64,000 nucleotides of DNA from Escherichia fergusonii ATCC 35469 (lineage in GTDB: Bacteria; Pseudomonadota; Gammaproteobacteria; Enterobacterales; Enterobacteriaceae): assembly GCF_000026225.1 (NCBI RefSeq), contig NC_011740.1:992001-1056000 (forward strand), in the 5' to 3' direction. A program made the translations under genes and the position numbers. Shown here piece by piece: positions 26,270-34,135 of this stretch. The notes beneath the pieces were generated by a model. It ran no database searches, had not been told where the DNA came from, and was given only the letters and a program-made list of their open reading frames with translations. How positions within the stretch are numbered: position 1 is the stretch's first letter; the number at the start of each line of letters is the position of its first letter.

Positions 26270-27477
26270 TATCCATTCTCCAAAGCAGATTGCGTTTTTG
26301 TATCCGGTTTAGCGACGGCTTTGGCGACCAGTGCTGCTAATATCACCAGTGCCAGCACCACTAACATGGCACTGCGTAAGCCGTAGTGTTCACCAAGATA
26401 GCCTAACAATGGCGGCCCTACGAGGAAGGCCAGATAGCCAGTGGTTGCCACCACGCTGACACGGGTTGGCGCATCGGGTCCGGTGTCACTGGCGGCGGAA
26501 ATAGTTAACGGGAATCCGAGTGAAGCACCTAATCCCCAGAGAATAACAGAGACACCGGCCACCCAGGCGCTATCGACAAAGATGATCAGGCCAATTCCTA
26601 ACGCTCCCATTAGCGCACTGGCACGAACAACAGCCACGCGACTGTAGCGATCAATAAACCAGCCACCGGTAAAGCGTCCGACGGTCATTCCCAGTGTAAA
26701 GCCTGCATAAATCAATGAACCCGATGTTGGGCTAAATCCGTGTCCATCTACCATCAACAGGGGTAACCAGTCGTTGGCGGAACCTTCAGCAAACGCCATC
26801 GCCAGTACCACGACACCAATCAGCATTAACTGGATGTCACGATAAAAAGGAATGCCTTTTTCGCTATGTCGCTTATCTTCTGCGGTGTTTTTGCCAGTAC
26901 CATCGGGTATTGCTTTAATCGCAATCAAGATCGGTGCGATGCCAACCAGGGCGGCGAGTAAAATATGTAGCGTTGCCGGAATACCAAATGCTGTCAGAGC
27001 CATCCCGATGCCAGCACCTACCAATGTACCGAAGCTGTAGAAACCGTGCATCATGGGGAGCACGGTTTTATTCATCTCACGTTCGACAGCAGCACCTTCA
27101 ACGTTAATGGCGACCTCTGCGGAACCAAAACTAGCGCCAAATATGCCCAGGCCAATAGCAAATAACCACGCAGATGAAAGCCAAAGGGCGAGACTTAAGA
27201 TCATCATTCCGAATAATGCGCAGGACATCGTGGTGCGAATCACATTGCGCGTGCCAAAGCGTTTAACCAACCAGGCAGAACAGAGTATGCCGCTCATTGA
27301 ACCAACAGAAAGGCCGAATAAAACCGTGCCCATTTCGGCAGTCGAAACCGACAAGATGTCGCGAATGGCGGGGGTACGAGTAGCCCAGGAAGCCATTAGC
27401 AGACCGGGCAAAAAGAAAAACATAAACAATGCCCAGGTACGATGCCTTAAAGCTTTACGAGATGATCTGGCAGTCAT
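26269..27477 (-). CDS. ybjJ: MFS transporter YbjJ
   Basis: 402 residues from the ATG at 27477 (MTARSSRKAL), with CAGGATTT upstream. An open frame continues 68 codons further upstream, but through the regulatory region and into the divergent rcdA. About 12 membrane segments, FPLTISAASDTGPDAPTR loop. Inner-membrane transporter of unknown substrate; related proteins are annotated as fucose permease-like. Operon ybjJ-ybjI, divergent from rcdA. Confidence 0.93.
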   Translation of the reverse strand: MTARSSRKALRHRTWALFMFFFLPGLLMASWATRTPAIRDILSVSTAEMGTVLFGLSVGSMSGILCSAWLVKRFGTRNVIRTTMSCALFGMMILSLALWLSSAWLFAIGLGIFGASFGSAEVAINVEGAAVEREMNKTVLPMMHGFYSFGTLVGAGIGMALTAFGIPATLHILLAALVGIAPILIAIKAIPDGTGKNTAEDKRHSEKGIPFYRDIQLMLIGVVVLAMAFAEGSANDWLPLLMVDGHGFSPTSGSLIYAGFTLGMTVGRFTGGWFIDRYSRVAVVRASALMGALGIGLIIFVDSAWVAGVSVILWGLGASLGFPLTISAASDTGPDAPTRVSVVATTGYLAFLVGPPLLGYLGEHYGLRSAMLVVLALVILAALVAKAVAKPDTKTQSALENG

Positions 27478-27524
27478 AAATCCTGTCAAATAAGAAGAAG
27501 AGAGAGGACAACAGTAGCAAGGTT

Positions 27525-27540
27525 GTGTACATTTGTACAC
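27525..27540. promoter_or_regulatory. TetR-type operator between ybjJ and rcdA
   Basis: GTGTACATTTGTACAC, a perfect inverted repeat (7-bp arms, 2-bp centre), 24 bp before the rcdA start. Placement between rcdA and the divergent ybjJ suggests autoregulation by RcdA and control of ybjJ. Confidence 0.7.
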
Positions 27541-27564
27541 ATACCTGTTTAATGAGGAAGTGCA

Positions 27565-28104
27565 GTGCGACGGAGCAACGATCCCCAAAGGCGAGAAAAG
27601 ATTATTGCTGCCACTCTGGAAGCCATTGCGACGCACGGTATCCATGCCGTGACACACCGTAAAATTGCGATAATTGCGCAAGTCCCGTTGGGATCGTTGA
27701 CTTATTATTTCTCGGGAATCGATGAATTATTGACCATTGCATTTCGTCGTTTTACGGAAATCATGACAGAGCAATACCAGTCTTTTTTTACCGGAGTCTC
27801 GGAACCGATAGAAGCCTGTGAAGCCATCACTGAGATGATCCATAGTGCGCAAATCACCACGCCAGAGAAAATGGCGTTGATGTATCAGTTATATGCTTTT
27901 GCCAGTCGTAAACCTGCTTTGAAAAAGGTCATGCAAAACTGGATGCACAGCAGCCAGCAGACGTTGCAACAGTGGTTTGATCCCGATACGGCCCGGGCAC
28001 TGGATGCATTTATTGAAGGTATGACATTGCATTTTGTGACTGACAGTAAGCCACTGACACGCGACGATATTTTAAAAATGGTAAAAAGAATCGCTGGGGA
28101 GTAA
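27565..28104 (+). CDS. rcdA: TetR-family regulator RcdA (YbjK)
   Basis: 179 residues from a GTG at 27565 with TGAGGAAG upstream. N-terminal TetR helix-turn-helix (about 10-56, GIHAVTHRKIAIIAQVPLGSLTYYFSG). In K-12 RcdA activates csgD and other stress and biofilm genes. The C-terminal ligand-binding half is recognisably the same but moderately diverged. Divergent from ybjJ-ybjI; 776 bp of unusual sequence follow before rybB. Confidence 0.94.
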   Translation: MRRSNDPQRREKIIAATLEAIATHGIHAVTHRKIAIIAQVPLGSLTYYFSGIDELLTIAFRRFTEIMTEQYQSFFTGVSEPIEACEAITEMIHSAQITTPEKMALMYQLYAFASRKPALKKVMQNWMHSSQQTLQQWFDPDTARALDAFIEGMTLHFVTDSKPLTRDDILKMVKRIAGE

Positions 28105-28221
28105 TACTTACGTTATGTGTATGCGAGAAGAAAGGAGAAGTGGCATATATGAGGATAAACATCGAATAGATGGACTAGCAGTATATAAATAATTTATCGA
28201 TATTTGTACAGGATGCTAAAG

Positions 28222-28422
28222 ATGTCAGCAAAAATTATACTGCTGTTTAATGATTTATCATGGTATGAAAATAATAAATACAATATTGTGCAGGTAATAT
28301 CATCATTACCTTCCTACTGGAAGAATGATGGAGCTATTTATCATCTTTCTAGTGATGCGAATAAAGAGAATTACAGTGTGCACATATTTATTGAAGATAA
28401 GATTTTATTTATTGAAATATGA
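28222..28422 (+). CDS. Hypothetical small protein, 66 aa
   Basis: ATG at 28222 has AGGA eight bases upstream. The 66-residue product (MSAKIILLFNDLSWYENNKY...) is acidic/neutral and soluble, and alternates hydrophobic strands (KIILLF, YSVHIFIEDKILFIEI) in a way that suggests a small beta-rich fold. Strong AT-rich codon use unlike the neighbours, typical of horizontally acquired genes. I do not recognise it. Could be spurious. Confidence 0.4.
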   Translation: MSAKIILLFNDLSWYENNKYNIVQVISSLPSYWKNDGAIYHLSSDANKENYSVHIFIEDKILFIEI

Positions 28423-28584
28423 GCGCGACCTGAAATAATTCAAAATGATTTACATTATTTGTTTAGTAGGATTAGATGCCGTACACGAATAAAAATATAT
28501 GTTCATGATGGAGAAGAATCGGGGTGGTAACCACATGAAAATATCAAAAATTTATCATCCAGTTGGCTAAATCATAGCGAGCTT

Positions 28585-28824
28585 TTAACAATTTGGCGAT
28601 CTGCCTGAACTATCCTTAAGAATCAGCGTTTCTGCAACTGTCATCTTTGATGTTTCACAGCATGATGTTGTTCTTATGTGTTTTTGACTATCAGTATTGG
28701 AAGCAAAGTAAACCTGCCATATTTCACGTTTCATGTGGGGGTATTCTGTCAATCCACGGGCTTCACCATTACGGTATCGCTGCAGGTAGCGTTCAAATCC
28801 ACTCCATGCACAACCTGTCGCCAT
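28585..28824 (-). CDS. Unrecognised 79-aa reading frame, possibly a remnant
   Basis: Open frame on the minus strand (MATGCAWSGFERYLQRYRNG...). The N-terminal half has protein-like composition with many Arg/Tyr/Glu; the C-terminal part (KTSKMTVAET...SSGRSPNC) looks like read-through of ordinary sequence. No ribosome site before the ATG. May be the remains of a longer gene. I do not recognise the family. Confidence 0.25.
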   Translation of the reverse strand: MATGCAWSGFERYLQRYRNGEARGLTEYPHMKREIWQVYFASNTDSQKHIRTTSCCETSKMTVAETLILKDSSGRSPNC

Positions 28825-28880
28825 CGCCGTATAGCGGATTACCTAATCTCATGATTTTAAACGGCATAAATTTCAGGCAA

Positions 28881-28960
28881 CAAAAAACCCATCAACCTTG
28901 AACCAAAACGGCGGGGTTGATGGGCTCCACAAATTGGGGACATCAAAGAAAAGCAGTGGC
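28881..28960 (-). ncRNA. rybB: RybB small RNA (sigma-E dependent)
   Basis: Minus strand, starting at 28960 with the conserved seed GCCACTGCTTTTCTTTGATG and ending in the terminator hairpin CCCATCAACC...GGTTGATGGG followed by TTTTTTG. Hfq-binding sRNA of about 80 nt that, in the sigma-E envelope-stress response, base-pairs with its 5' end to porin and other outer-membrane protein mRNAs and causes their decay. The seed is identical to what I remember from K-12, with a few changes in the middle. Encoded opposite to rcdA and on the same strand as ybjL. Confidence 0.95.
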
Positions 28961-28965
28961 ACTAA

Positions 28966-28993
28966 TTAAGACTGACGCCTTGAGGAAAAGTTC
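28966..28993 (-). promoter_or_regulatory. Sigma-E promoter of rybB
   Basis: On the minus strand GAACTT at 28993-28988 (-35) and GTCAGTCTTAA ending at 28966 (-10), placed correctly for a start at 28960. Matches the sigma-E pattern GGAACTT...TCTAA. Confidence 0.8.
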
Positions 28994-29036
28994 TGCGCAT
29001 TACGCAAAAAATTTTCTTTTCAGGGCAACTTCAGTT

Positions 29037-30722
29037 TTATCCGAGTCCAGGCCACACCATCACAATGATTGTCCCTGCCAACGTTAAAAGAACATTGGCG
29101 ATGGCATAGGTGCCTGCGTAACCCAGCGCAGGGATATTGCTACGCGCGGTATCGCTGATAATTTCCATTGCAGGTGCGCAGGTACGTGCGCCCATCATCG
29201 CGCCAAACAGTAACGCGCGATTCATTCGCAACACATACGCACCAAACAGGAAGCAGATCACCACAGGTACCAGACTGACAATAAGCCCGGCCACCAACAT
29301 TTGGCCGCCAATAGCTCCAAGCCCGTTATTGATCCCACTACCCGCACTTAAACCGACGCCAGCCATAAACACCATCAGGCCAAACTCTTTCACCATACTT
29401 AACGCACCTTGCGGTATGTAGCCGAAAGTAGGGTGGTTTGCACGCATAAAGCCAAGCATAATCCCGGCGAATAAAAGACCGGCGGCATTACCCATGCCAA
29501 AACTGAATGAACTGAACTGGAAGGTAATCATCCCGATCATCAGACCAATAATAAAGAAGGCGCAGAAGGCCAGAAGGTCAGTGACTTGACTGTGAATCGA
29601 GATAAAGCCGATGCGGTCAGCAATGGTTTTTACACGGCGAGCATCTCCGCTCACCTGTAAAACATCGCCTTTGTTGAGTACAACGTTGTCATCGATTGGC
29701 ATTTCAATCTGGCTGCGAATTACCCGATTCAGGAAGCAGCCGTGATCGGTAAGTTTCAGTTGCGCCAGGCGTTTACCAACGGCGTTGTGGTTTTTTACCA
29801 CCACTTCTTCGGTAACGATACGCATGTCGAGTAGATCGCGATCGAACACCTCTTTACCATTTCGGAAGCTGGGATCAAGCCGGGCGTGAGCGTCGGGATA
29901 GCCGACAAGTGCAATCTCATCGCCCATTTGTAAAACAGCATCGCCGTCCGGGTTTGCTAAAATTCCGTTACGACGAATACGTTCGATATAACACCCCGTC
30001 TGACGATAAATCCCCAGTTCACGAAGATTTTTACCATCAGTCCACGCGACCAGTTCCGGCCCCACGCGGTAAGCACGAATAACGGGGAGATAAACTTTAC
30101 GCGTGGCATCGGTATCGAGGCCGCGTTCACGGGCTATTTGCTGGGCGCTGGTCTGTAAATCCTGGTGTTGCAGCTTCGGCAGATAACGCGCACCGACAAT
30201 CAGACTTACCAAACCAATTAAGTACGTTAAGGCATACCCGAGACTTAGGTTATCCAGCGCGGAGGAGAGTTCTGTACCACTGATCCCGAAGTGACGTAAT
30301 GTGTCTCCGGCACCTACCAGCACCGGGGTTGACGTCATTGAGCCTGCCAGCATACCTGCCGTCAGGCCGATATCCCAGCCAAACAGCTTACCCAGGCCCA
30401 GGGCGATCAGCAGCGCGCTACCGACCATTACCAGAGCCAGCATCAGGTAGTTTTTCCCGTCGCGAAAAAAAATAGAAAAAAAGTTTGGTCCGGCTTCCAC
30501 CCCAACACAAAAAATAAACAGCATAAAGCCAAGATTAAGTGCTTCAGTGTTAATACTGAAATGCTGCTGCCCTAATAACAGGGAGACGACTAAAACGCCA
30601 ATGGAATTACCGAGTTGGATGGAACCAAGACGCAATTTTCCGAGGCAAAGTCCGAGCGCCAGGACCACAAATAATAACAGGATGTAATTCCCGTTTAACA
30701 ATTCTGCGACGTTTATATTCAC
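29037..30722 (-). CDS. ybjL: Putative transporter YbjL (AAE family)
   Basis: 561 residues. Two blocks of membrane segments (about 1-180 and 380-561) flank a cytoplasmic pair of TrkA-C/RCK_C domains (about 200-375). This arrangement defines the aspartate:alanine exchanger family. The substrate of YbjL is not firmly established; succinate and other dicarboxylate links have been suggested. Phrases AGSMTSTPVLVGAGD and GAMMGARTCAPAMEIISD are the paired family repeats. Highly conserved relative to K-12. Confidence 0.95.
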   Translation of the reverse strand: MNINVAELLNGNYILLLFVVLALGLCLGKLRLGSIQLGNSIGVLVVSLLLGQQHFSINTEALNLGFMLFIFCVGVEAGPNFFSIFFRDGKNYLMLALVMVGSALLIALGLGKLFGWDIGLTAGMLAGSMTSTPVLVGAGDTLRHFGISGTELSSALDNLSLGYALTYLIGLVSLIVGARYLPKLQHQDLQTSAQQIARERGLDTDATRKVYLPVIRAYRVGPELVAWTDGKNLRELGIYRQTGCYIERIRRNGILANPDGDAVLQMGDEIALVGYPDAHARLDPSFRNGKEVFDRDLLDMRIVTEEVVVKNHNAVGKRLAQLKLTDHGCFLNRVIRSQIEMPIDDNVVLNKGDVLQVSGDARRVKTIADRIGFISIHSQVTDLLAFCAFFIIGLMIGMITFQFSSFSFGMGNAAGLLFAGIMLGFMRANHPTFGYIPQGALSMVKEFGLMVFMAGVGLSAGSGINNGLGAIGGQMLVAGLIVSLVPVVICFLFGAYVLRMNRALLFGAMMGARTCAPAMEIISDTARSNIPALGYAGTYAIANVLLTLAGTIIVMVWPGLG

Positions 30723-30990
30723 GGAGACTAACTTCTTGTTTACGAGTAAGCTGTTGAAAGAAATGGTAATTTAGGCTAATGTTTTGCGTACCAATTAAGG
30801 GTGATACCGGCCCTGTACCGCACCCACTAAAAGCAACACTGCTATATATTCAGCTAGTTTAATATCATTACGTATCAACGGCTATAAGAAATGTGTTGAC
30901 GTATTTAAGCATGGAATGCTGAACAGCTTTATCACACTGAGCACTACAGGCGAAAAGCGTGTTCGATAGAGACAGTATCAGGAGGAACAA
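30723..30990. promoter_or_regulatory. ybjL-ybjM divergent intergenic region
   Basis: 268 bp, mixed composition, no gene. Carries promoters for ybjL (minus) and ybjM (plus). Nothing else specific seen. Confidence 0.45.
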
Positions 30991-31380
30991 GTGAAACGTA
31001 AACGAAGTTGGGCAGGGGCCATTTGCTGTTTCGTACTGTTTATCGTTGTGTGTCTTTTCCTTGCCACGCAGATGAAAGGCGCGTTTCGGGCCGCCGGGCA
31101 TCCTGAACTTGGACTTTTGTTCTTCATTTTACCGGGCGCGGTTGCCAGTTTTTGCTCTAACCGTCGGGCGGTAATTAACCCGTTGCTGGGAGCGATGATG
31201 GCAGCTCCCTGCTGCATGCTATTGTTACGGCTTTTCTTCACCACTCACAGGTCTTTATGGCAAGAGCTGGCGTGGTTGCTAAGTGCGGTATTCTGGTGTG
31301 CTCTTGGCGCATTATGTTTCTTGTTTATCAGTAGCTTATTCGATCTGCGACAAAAACGAGAACGAAAACGTAATAGCTAA
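30991..31380 (+). CDS. ybjM: Inner-membrane protein YbjM
   Basis: 129 residues, about four predicted membrane helices (first about 9-27, AICCFVLFIVVCLFL), Arg/Lys-rich C-terminus (RQKRERKRNS). Function unknown. AGGAGGAACAA ribosome site. In K-12 the next genes are grxA and ybjC; here nfsA follows after 164 bp. Confidence 0.92.
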   Translation: MKRKRSWAGAICCFVLFIVVCLFLATQMKGAFRAAGHPELGLLFFILPGAVASFCSNRRAVINPLLGAMMAAPCCMLLLRLFFTTHRSLWQELAWLLSAVFWCALGALCFLFISSLFDLRQKRERKRNS

Positions 31381-31544
31381 AATTTGGCAGAGGCGACGAT
31401 CTGAATCGCCTTGCCATTCATTCTCCTGTTTCCCCATTCTCGCTCTGAAAGACGATAACTGTTAAGCATTCATTACCGTTACGTTTTACACTTGTGCTTT
31501 GTATTGCATAGGGATGTTTTCCTTTTCTCTGAGAGAACAATGTA
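31381..31544. other. ybjM-nfsA intergenic region (grxA and ybjC absent)
   Basis: 164 bp. No frame encodes the glutaredoxin active site CPYC or any YbjC-like sequence, although both genes occupy this position in K-12. The sequence presumably provides the nfsA promoter; TTTTCTCTGAGAGAAC precedes the start. Confidence 0.6.
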
Positions 31545-32267
31545 ATGACACCAACAATTGAATTACTTTGCCAACATCGATCCATTCGCCATTTCACTGA
31601 TAAGCCCATCACTGCAGAGCAGCGCGAAGCCATTATCAAAAGTGCTCAATGCACCTCGAGTTCCAGCTTTTTGCAGTGTACTTCCATCATCCGCATCACC
31701 GACAGGGCGTTACGCGAAGCATTGGTACCGTTGACGGGCGGGCAACAGCATGTTGCCCAGGCGGCAGAATTTTGGGTTTTCTGCGCTGATTTTAATCGCC
31801 ACTTACAGATTTGCCCTGATGCGCAACTCGGCCTGGCTGAGCAGCTTCTGCTTGGGGTTGTTGACACCGCATTGATGGCACAAAATGCCCTGACCGCTGC
31901 GGAATCCTTAGGTTTGGGTGGGGTATATATCGGTGGGCTTCGCAACAATATTGAAGCAGTGACTGAGCTACTGAAATTGCCAAAACATGTCCTGCCATTG
32001 TTTGGTTTGTGCCTGGGCTGGCCAGCCGATAATCCGGATCTCAAGCCGCGTTTACCTGCCTCTATTTTGGTACACGAAAACAGCTATCAACCGCTGGATA
32101 AAGAGGCTCTGGCGCAATATGACGAGCAACTGGCGGAATACTATCTTACTCGCAGTAGCAATAATCGTCGTGACACCTGGAGCGACCATATCCGTCGGAC
32201 CATCATTAAAGAAAACCGTCCTTTTATTCTTGATTATTTACACAAACAGGGTTGGGCGACGCGTTAG
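31545..32267 (+). CDS. nfsA: Oxygen-insensitive NADPH nitroreductase NfsA
   Basis: 240 residues, full length. FMN-dependent dimer that reduces nitroaromatics (nitrofurans), quinones and chromate by two-electron steps with NADPH. Family signature: N-terminal CQHRSIRHFTD with the FMN-phosphate arginines, and GGVYIGGLRNNIEAV. In K-12 it is SoxRS-induced through the ybjC promoter; with ybjC missing here the promoter must lie directly upstream. Followed by rimK after 49 bp. Confidence 0.97.
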   Translation: MTPTIELLCQHRSIRHFTDKPITAEQREAIIKSAQCTSSSSFLQCTSIIRITDRALREALVPLTGGQQHVAQAAEFWVFCADFNRHLQICPDAQLGLAEQLLLGVVDTALMAQNALTAAESLGLGGVYIGGLRNNIEAVTELLKLPKHVLPLFGLCLGWPADNPDLKPRLPASILVHENSYQPLDKEALAQYDEQLAEYYLTRSSNNRRDTWSDHIRRTIIKENRPFILDYLHKQGWATR

Positions 32268-32316
32268 CCAGTGTATGATACGCAGGCTTTTGCCAGTTTT
32301 GACTGAGAGGTGCAGG

Positions 32317-33219
32317 GTGAAGATTGCCATATTGTCCCGGGATGGAACGCTCTATTCATGTAAGCGGCTACGAGAAGCTGCTATTCAGCGTGGTCACCTG
32401 GTTGAAGTTCTCGATCCGCTGTCTTGCTACATGAATATCAATCCGGCAGCCTCCTCGATCCACTATAAAGGGCGCAAGCTTCCCCATTTTGACGCGGTGA
32501 TCCCGCGTATCGGCTCAGCTATTACTTTTTACGGTACGGCGGCGCTACGTCAGTTTGAAATGCTGGGCAGTTACCCGCTAAATGAATCGGTCGCTATTGC
32601 CCGTGCGCGTGACAAGTTGCGCTCTATGCAGCTACTGGCGCGTCAGGGGATTGATCTGCCGGTAACGGGGATCGCCCATTCACCGGACGATACCAGTGAT
32701 TTGATAGACATGGTCGGTGGTGCACCGCTGGTGGTTAAGCTGGTCGAAGGCACACAGGGAATTGGTGTGGTGCTGGCAGAAACGCGGCAGGCTGCAGAAA
32801 GTGTCATTGACGCTTTTCGCGGCCTTAATGCGCATATTCTGGTGCAGGAATATATAAAAGAAGCAAAAGGTCGCGATATCCGCTGTCTGGTCGTGGGTGA
32901 TGAAGTCGTCGCAGCCATCGAACGGCGGGCGAAAGAGGGCGATTTTCGTTCCAACTTACATCGCGGTGGTGCGGCTAGTATCGCCTGTATTACAGAACGA
33001 GAACGTGAAATCGCGCTTAAGGCGGCCCGGACTATGGCTCTGGATGTAGCAGGCGTTGATATTCTGCGCGCAGAACGTGGACCGTTGGTGATGGAAGTGA
33101 ATGCATCTCCTGGTCTTGAAGGGATAGAGAAAACCACAGGTGTGGATATTGCAGGCAAAATGATCCGCTGGATTGAACGCCATGCCACGCCAGAATTTTG
33201 TCTTAAAACTGGCGGATAA
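32317..33219 (+). CDS. rimK: Ribosomal protein bS6 glutamyl ligase RimK
   Basis: 300 residues from a GTG at 32317 (MKIAILSRDG) with GAGAGG about 8 bases upstream; the frame is open much further into nfsA but that is read-through. ATP-grasp ligase that adds glutamates to the C-terminus of S6 and can make poly-glutamate. Key phrases: VVKLVEGTQGIGV (ATP loop), NLHRGGAA and VMEVNASPGLEGIE (metal/ATP site). Confidence 0.97.
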   Translation: MKIAILSRDGTLYSCKRLREAAIQRGHLVEVLDPLSCYMNINPAASSIHYKGRKLPHFDAVIPRIGSAITFYGTAALRQFEMLGSYPLNESVAIARARDKLRSMQLLARQGIDLPVTGIAHSPDDTSDLIDMVGGAPLVVKLVEGTQGIGVVLAETRQAAESVIDAFRGLNAHILVQEYIKEAKGRDIRCLVVGDEVVAAIERRAKEGDFRSNLHRGGAASIACITEREREIALKAARTMALDVAGVDILRAERGPLVMEVNASPGLEGIEKTTGVDIAGKMIRWIERHATPEFCLKTGG

Positions 33220-33231
33220 GCGTAATATCGT

Positions 33232-33260
33232 GCCGGATCATAGCATCCGGCCTTCTTTTT
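33232..33260 (+). terminator. Terminator after rimK
   Basis: GCCGGAT stem, 6-nt loop, ATCCGGC, then CTTCTTTTT. REP-like stem used as a rho-independent terminator. Confidence 0.8.
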
Positions 33261-33307
33261 ACGTAAGCTGTGCCGGAATTTTTCATCGTTAGAGGTAGTA
33301 CAGAATT

Positions 33308-33784
33308 ATGACATCGCTGGTCATTCCTGGTCTGGATATGTTGCGTCAATGGCTCGACGATATGGGTATGAGCTTTTTTGAATGTGATTCATGCCAGGCT
33401 CTGCATTTACCGCATATGCAGAACTTCGATGGCATTTTTGATGCGAAGATCGATCTGATCGATAACACTATTCTGTTTGCGGCAATGGCTGAAGTGCGCC
33501 CTTCAGCGCTGTTACCGCTGGCAGCCGATCTCTCGGCTATTAATGCCAGCTCACTCACGGTAAAAGCGTTTCTTGATATGCAGGATGATAATTTGCCGAA
33601 GTTGGTGGTTTGCCAGGCTTTATCCATAGCTCAGGGGGTTACTTACGAGCAGTTTGCCTGGTTCGTTCGCCAAAGCGAAGAGCAAATTTCAATGGTGATC
33701 CTTGAAGCGAATGCCCACCAATTATTATTTACTGCAGACGATGATGGGCAAAAAAGCAGCACTGAAAACCATTTTCTACACTAA
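33308..33784 (+). CDS. ybjN: YbjN stress-related regulator-like protein
   Basis: 158 residues, cytosolic. YbjN has a type III secretion-chaperone-like fold (YbjN superfamily) and in E. coli its level affects motility, fimbriae and stress genes as well as growth of temperature-sensitive mutants; molecular role unresolved. TTAGAGGTAGTACAGAATT precedes the ATG. Last residues (SSTENHFLH) vary compared with K-12. Confidence 0.93.
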   Translation: MTSLVIPGLDMLRQWLDDMGMSFFECDSCQALHLPHMQNFDGIFDAKIDLIDNTILFAAMAEVRPSALLPLAADLSAINASSLTVKAFLDMQDDNLPKLVVCQALSIAQGVTYEQFAWFVRQSEEQISMVILEANAHQLLFTADDDGQKSSTENHFLH

Positions 33785-34135
33785 TAATTGTTCTCGTATC
33801 CGCAGTCGCCACCGAAGCGGCTGCGTGTTGCAAACGTTTATGCTACATTTAACCTTTCATTAAAGAATTATTCACCTATCTTTCCTCTGTAATCCTTTAT
33901 CACATAGACAATTCCTGCATAAAAAATTGTTAAAAGGCGTTTTTTAATCTGAGCTATAGTCTCAAACCCTGGCTAAAGTTATTCTTGCGAGGCTTTTATA
34001 TAGCGAGCAGTGCTGGCCGGGAGAGAGTGCTCTTTTCTTACACCGCGCCGATAAAAAAATATGCACGTTTATTGCATATCTTTGATTGTGACAACTTTTG
34101 TTCGTTTGTTAACGAACTTTCAGAAGGAAAGAGAT
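33785..34135. promoter_or_regulatory. potF upstream region
   Basis: 351 bp without a gene. AT-rich between 33840 and 33960, then a mixed block. The end is a perfect 7-bp hairpin, GTTCGTT-TGTT-AACGAAC at 34100-34117, ending nine bases before the potF ribosome site (GAAGGAAAGAGAT). The hairpin may influence translation or bind a regulator. I looked for a sigma-54 promoter, but the spacing does not fit. Confidence 0.5.

Larger units (their letters stand above)
28105..28880. other. AT-rich islet between rcdA and rybB
   Basis: 776 bp, visibly more AT-rich than the flanks through 28560, then closer to normal. It holds one small plus-strand reading frame with a ribosome site (28222-28422) and one minus-strand frame (28585-28824); neither resembles a family I know. 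I see no transposase, flanking repeats or tRNA. In K-12 rcdA and rybB are much closer as I recall, so this looks like acquired or decayed DNA. Confidence 0.5.

Noticed and set aside
33930..34020. Possible sigma-54 promoter upstream of potF (TGGCTAAAG...CTTGC)
   Set aside because: The GG and GC elements are about 15 bases apart instead of the required 10-11, so it does not fit.
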